From a virus: DNA of 29,890 nucleotides. Positions 28,901-29,890 of the stretch are shown one piece after another. Under the pieces are notes generated by a model that made no database searches, was not told the origin of the DNA, and saw only the letters and a program-made list of their open reading frames with translations. Location: positions 1 through 29,890 of IMG/VR virus record IMGVR_UViG_3300049783_000650, one strand, 5' to 3'. Each line of letters opens with the position of its first letter. Position 1 is the stretch's first letter. Position numbers and translations under genes: made by a program.

Positions 28901-28999
28901 GCGAGTACCAACGAAGCCACTCTGACACTCGCACAGCGAGGGGTGGCGACTATCCTCTTCATCAACGCTACAACTTGTGTAGTGTCAGGGAGCGTATAA
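25943..28999 (+). CDS. large tail-fibre protein, mosaic
   Basis: A 1018-residue fibre, AAGGAG before ATG 25943. The N-terminal 115 residues (IGELAVNLTDKKIYSKNGAG) are a typical virion-attachment domain. Residues of about 120-420 form a distinct module (GYFAIAYAGATDITVATLNS, RQDWSRKIFTMRISVDTVAG). The following shaft has TDTNTTYSVGDAGLTEINFT and two forms of TGAIQTQL-(N/D)-x-KA repeats; VTDAGALMDSE near the start is echoed as VTAAGALMDSE in the middle. The end carries TAYTASTGDNILANTSGG, a domain common near fibre tips. No intramolecular chaperone is evident. Likely host-recognition fibre. Confidence 0.88.
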   Translation: MATEIIPKKSVVADKVPLVGDLSIGELAVNLTDKKIYSKNGAGVIVSLTQSVDTSTVTDAGALMDSELTSIVDVKALNQSLISGASPTLGIGSMTIDDTNLVVSDTTNLQTFAEGVDKALLAARGTGFTSTYVSTVTVGGTTFAQPAVNGEIHSDQGYFAIAYAGATDITVATLNSSSTYVYIDNAGNLQQQTSIPTRQDWSRKIFTMRISVDTVAGTILGFEYLGNPIGHYSNSMRDFFRALLEQGVPFKGGQTITGRASDLGFDVAAGTIMEFGGTGDINNPNLLTLDAAANVSYSLLSQTAIVGDQTNLVKSWDNAGAITTLGSGTFVAHRLYRFSNGTFAIQYGQGNYANIVLARAGLLIEDYVLNERLKNATFFGWWILGETATNTGGTTLTEFREYTIGVQGGSSSVLSGCLLKGNNLSDLLDVPAAQVYLDLEPGVDVQSFSTVLANTTASFTTGDETKLNNIETSATADQTAGEIETIVSHDNLLGFIANEHIDWTTDQGATNVHSGNYTDTNTTYSVGDAGLTEINFTTADNTKLDGIEALADVTDTLNVTAAGALMDSEVDADIKTFALPANTTISSFGASLVDDISSSVARTTLGLAIGTNVQAYDSNLPTWPSTVNATEVGYLNGATGAIQTQLNTKADAVTGGTGITLSGNALDLSFNIVVTSIVAGSGMSLGTSISYVDGMNLRTETINHSDTSAQASINNTGLTYIQDVTLDTFGHITALGSGTISLSSFGITATPTQINYTAGVTGAIQTQLDAKAGLASPPFTGAPTVPTAVGGTNTTQAASTEFVNTALSGVGSAGFVVKTTAYTASTGDNILANTSGGVWTLTLPATPTAGDTVTIADYGDNWNANNLTVARNGATIEGLAENLVMDIEGLKVSLVYSGATWQVFTQTGAGADLNNVGYRNIPLNGEKTAGYTLLTGDVGKCVTLGTGGGVTVPNSTFTGGDVISVYNNTGSDATITLSTATSYKAGASTNEATLTLAQRGVATILFINATTCVVSGSV

Positions 29000-29880
29000 T
29001 GAGTGGTATTCATCAAGCACTCCTAGCTTCAACGTCCATCGTAACAATAAGCGGCGGACAGGCACTGTACTCGACGGCGGGCACCTACTCATGGGTCTGC
29101 CCCGCTGGTGTAACCTCTGTCTGTGTCGTTGCCATAGCGGGCGGCGGTGGTGGTCAACAATACGACTCTGGCTCTACCGAAGACTACGCAATGAATGGCG
29201 GAGCAGGTGGGGAGCTACGCTGGAAAAACAACATCGCCGTAACTCCTGGTGTATCTTATACCGTACTCGTAGGTGAGGGCGGACTTTGGAAACCTTATAA
29301 TGCTAGAGGCGATACAGGGGGCCAGAGCTACTTCCTTGACACGGGTACGGTCCTCGCCAACGGCGGGCAAGGAGGTCTTTTTAATCTTAACGCTACAGGC
29401 GGTAACGGCGGCGTTGGCGATGGCGGCGGTAACGGCGGCGACGTGACGACCCCTCCAGGATCTCTCGATTGGGGCGGCACAGGAGGGGGCGGCACGGGAG
29501 GCTACTCCGGTAAAGGCGGCGACGGCAGCTACTACGAAGAAACTCTGAGTAGCCTTGAAGATGGAGATGGGGGTGGCGGCAGTGGTGGTAATGCCAACAG
29601 CACAGAAGATCAATCCTACGGGGGAGGTGGCACAGGACCTCTGGGAGAAGGTGTAAGCGGCTTAGCTGCGCAAGGCGCGGTAGGAAAAGGCGGCTCTGGT
29701 GGTGATGACGGGAGCAATGCTGCTGATAGGCCAAACGGCGGTTGGCCAGGTGGGGGCGGTGGCGGTTCCTCGCATGGCGATGTCAATGGCAGACTTGCAG
29801 GCATAGGCGCTGATGGTGCTGTAAGAATAATCTGGGGCGCTGGACGAGCCTTCCCAAGCACAAATACAGGAGATACATAA
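28999..29880 (+). CDS. glycine-rich adhesin-like fibre-tip protein
   Basis: A 293-residue protein starting at ATG 28999, overlapping the fibre stop (TAATG); upstream in-frame sequence is a shadow of the fibre gene. The N terminus SGGQALYSTAGTYSWVCPAG leads to VVAIAGGGGG and many Gly-rich blocks (GGNGGVGDGGGNGG, GGTGGGGTGGYSGKGGDG, WPGGGGGGSSHGD) and ends GADGAVRIIWGAGRAFPSTN. The GAGGAVRIIW-type ending and Gly-rich ladders are typical of phage glycine-rich-domain proteins and resemble the polyglycine-helix adhesins (gp38) of T2-type phages. Being directly after the fibre gene, it is a candidate receptor-binding tip. Base composition is strongly GC-rich locally. Confidence 0.82.
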   Translation: MSGIHQALLASTSIVTISGGQALYSTAGTYSWVCPAGVTSVCVVAIAGGGGGQQYDSGSTEDYAMNGGAGGELRWKNNIAVTPGVSYTVLVGEGGLWKPYNARGDTGGQSYFLDTGTVLANGGQGGLFNLNATGGNGGVGDGGGNGGDVTTPPGSLDWGGTGGGGTGGYSGKGGDGSYYEETLSSLEDGDGGGGSGGNANSTEDQSYGGGGTGPLGEGVSGLAAQGAVGKGGSGGDDGSNAADRPNGGWPGGGGGGSSHGDVNGRLAGIGADGAVRIIWGAGRAFPSTNTGDT

Positions 29881-29890
29881 TGGCGACCCT
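29880..29890 (+). CDS. first codons of a further gene
   Basis: ATG 29880 overlaps the previous stop (TAATGG) and has GGAGA seven bases upstream. Only M-A-T is visible before the window ends. Presumably another virion or fibre-associated gene. Confidence 0.5.

Noticed and set aside
29215-29861. Long minus-strand ORFs (up to 132 codons) opposite the glycine-rich gene
   Set aside because: They are open only because GGC/GGT repeats read as Ala, Pro and Arg codons on the other strand; no ribosome-binding sites, and the products are low-complexity.
1-29890. CRISPR array, insertion sequence, integrase or attachment site
   Set aside because: No regularly spaced repeats, transposase, recombinase or terminal inverted repeats could be found on either strand.

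Overview
The window is a contiguous piece of a lytic-type tailed-phage genome. Every supported gene lies on the + strand, genes are short and tightly packed (many ATGA or TAATG overlaps), and most have no named function. There is no integrase, repressor or other sign of lysogeny. The host is probably a Gram-negative bacterium: there is an outer-membrane-type lipoprotein, and the two first paralogs look like small proteins I associate with marine Rhodobacterales and their phages. The host assignment is inference. DNA polymerase, RNA polymerase, portal, capsid and lysis genes are not seen and presumably lie outside the window.

Layout. 1-1490: end of an upstream unit, with a cut-off gene, a tandem pair of paralogs, a MazG-like pyrophosphohydrolase and small unknowns. 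1513-9554: replication and nucleotide unit, with a 5'-3' exonuclease, a free-standing GIY-YIG-like homing endonuclease, a T7 gp4-type primase-helicase with an acidic tail ending in Phe, an adenosylcobalamin-dependent (class II) ribonucleotide reductase and a glutaredoxin. 9553-20975: a long accessory unit, with a small membrane protein, a degenerate tRNA-Ile-like cloverleaf, an RNA-repair set (P-loop kinase, metallophosphoesterase, Rnl2-type RNA ligase), an NAD-related pair (nicotinamide phosphoribosyltransferase homolog plus a PRPP-synthetase-like protein with a small zinc-ribbon gene between them), a lipoprotein and many unknowns. 20976-21619: gene-free, with a terminator-like hairpin and several palindromes. 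21620-29890: packaging and virion unit, with an AT-hook small-terminase candidate, a membrane protein, the large terminase, a small structural candidate, two fibre proteins, a glycine-rich adhesin-like protein and the first bases of a further gene.

Regulation. A 19-bp sequence, AAATACTGCCGACTAATGA, occurs identically three times, always on the + strand and outside genes, at 1513, 9553 and 21130. Its arrangement (AATAC, five bases, ACTA, then a G at the +1 position) matches the T7 RNA polymerase promoter. It cleanly divides the window into the three units above, so it is very probably the promoter of a phage-encoded single-subunit RNA polymerase.

How the genes work together. MazG, exonuclease, RNR and glutaredoxin supply and recycle DNA precursors for the primase-helicase replisome. 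The kinase, phosphoesterase and ligase genes follow the domain order of bacterial Pnkp and stand just downstream of the tRNA-like element, which suggests repair of RNA cut by host anticodon nucleases. The NAMPT-like and Prs-like pair resembles the phage NAD-reconstitution pathway NARP1 and may counter NAD-depleting immunity. These two modules are the most interesting content of the window.
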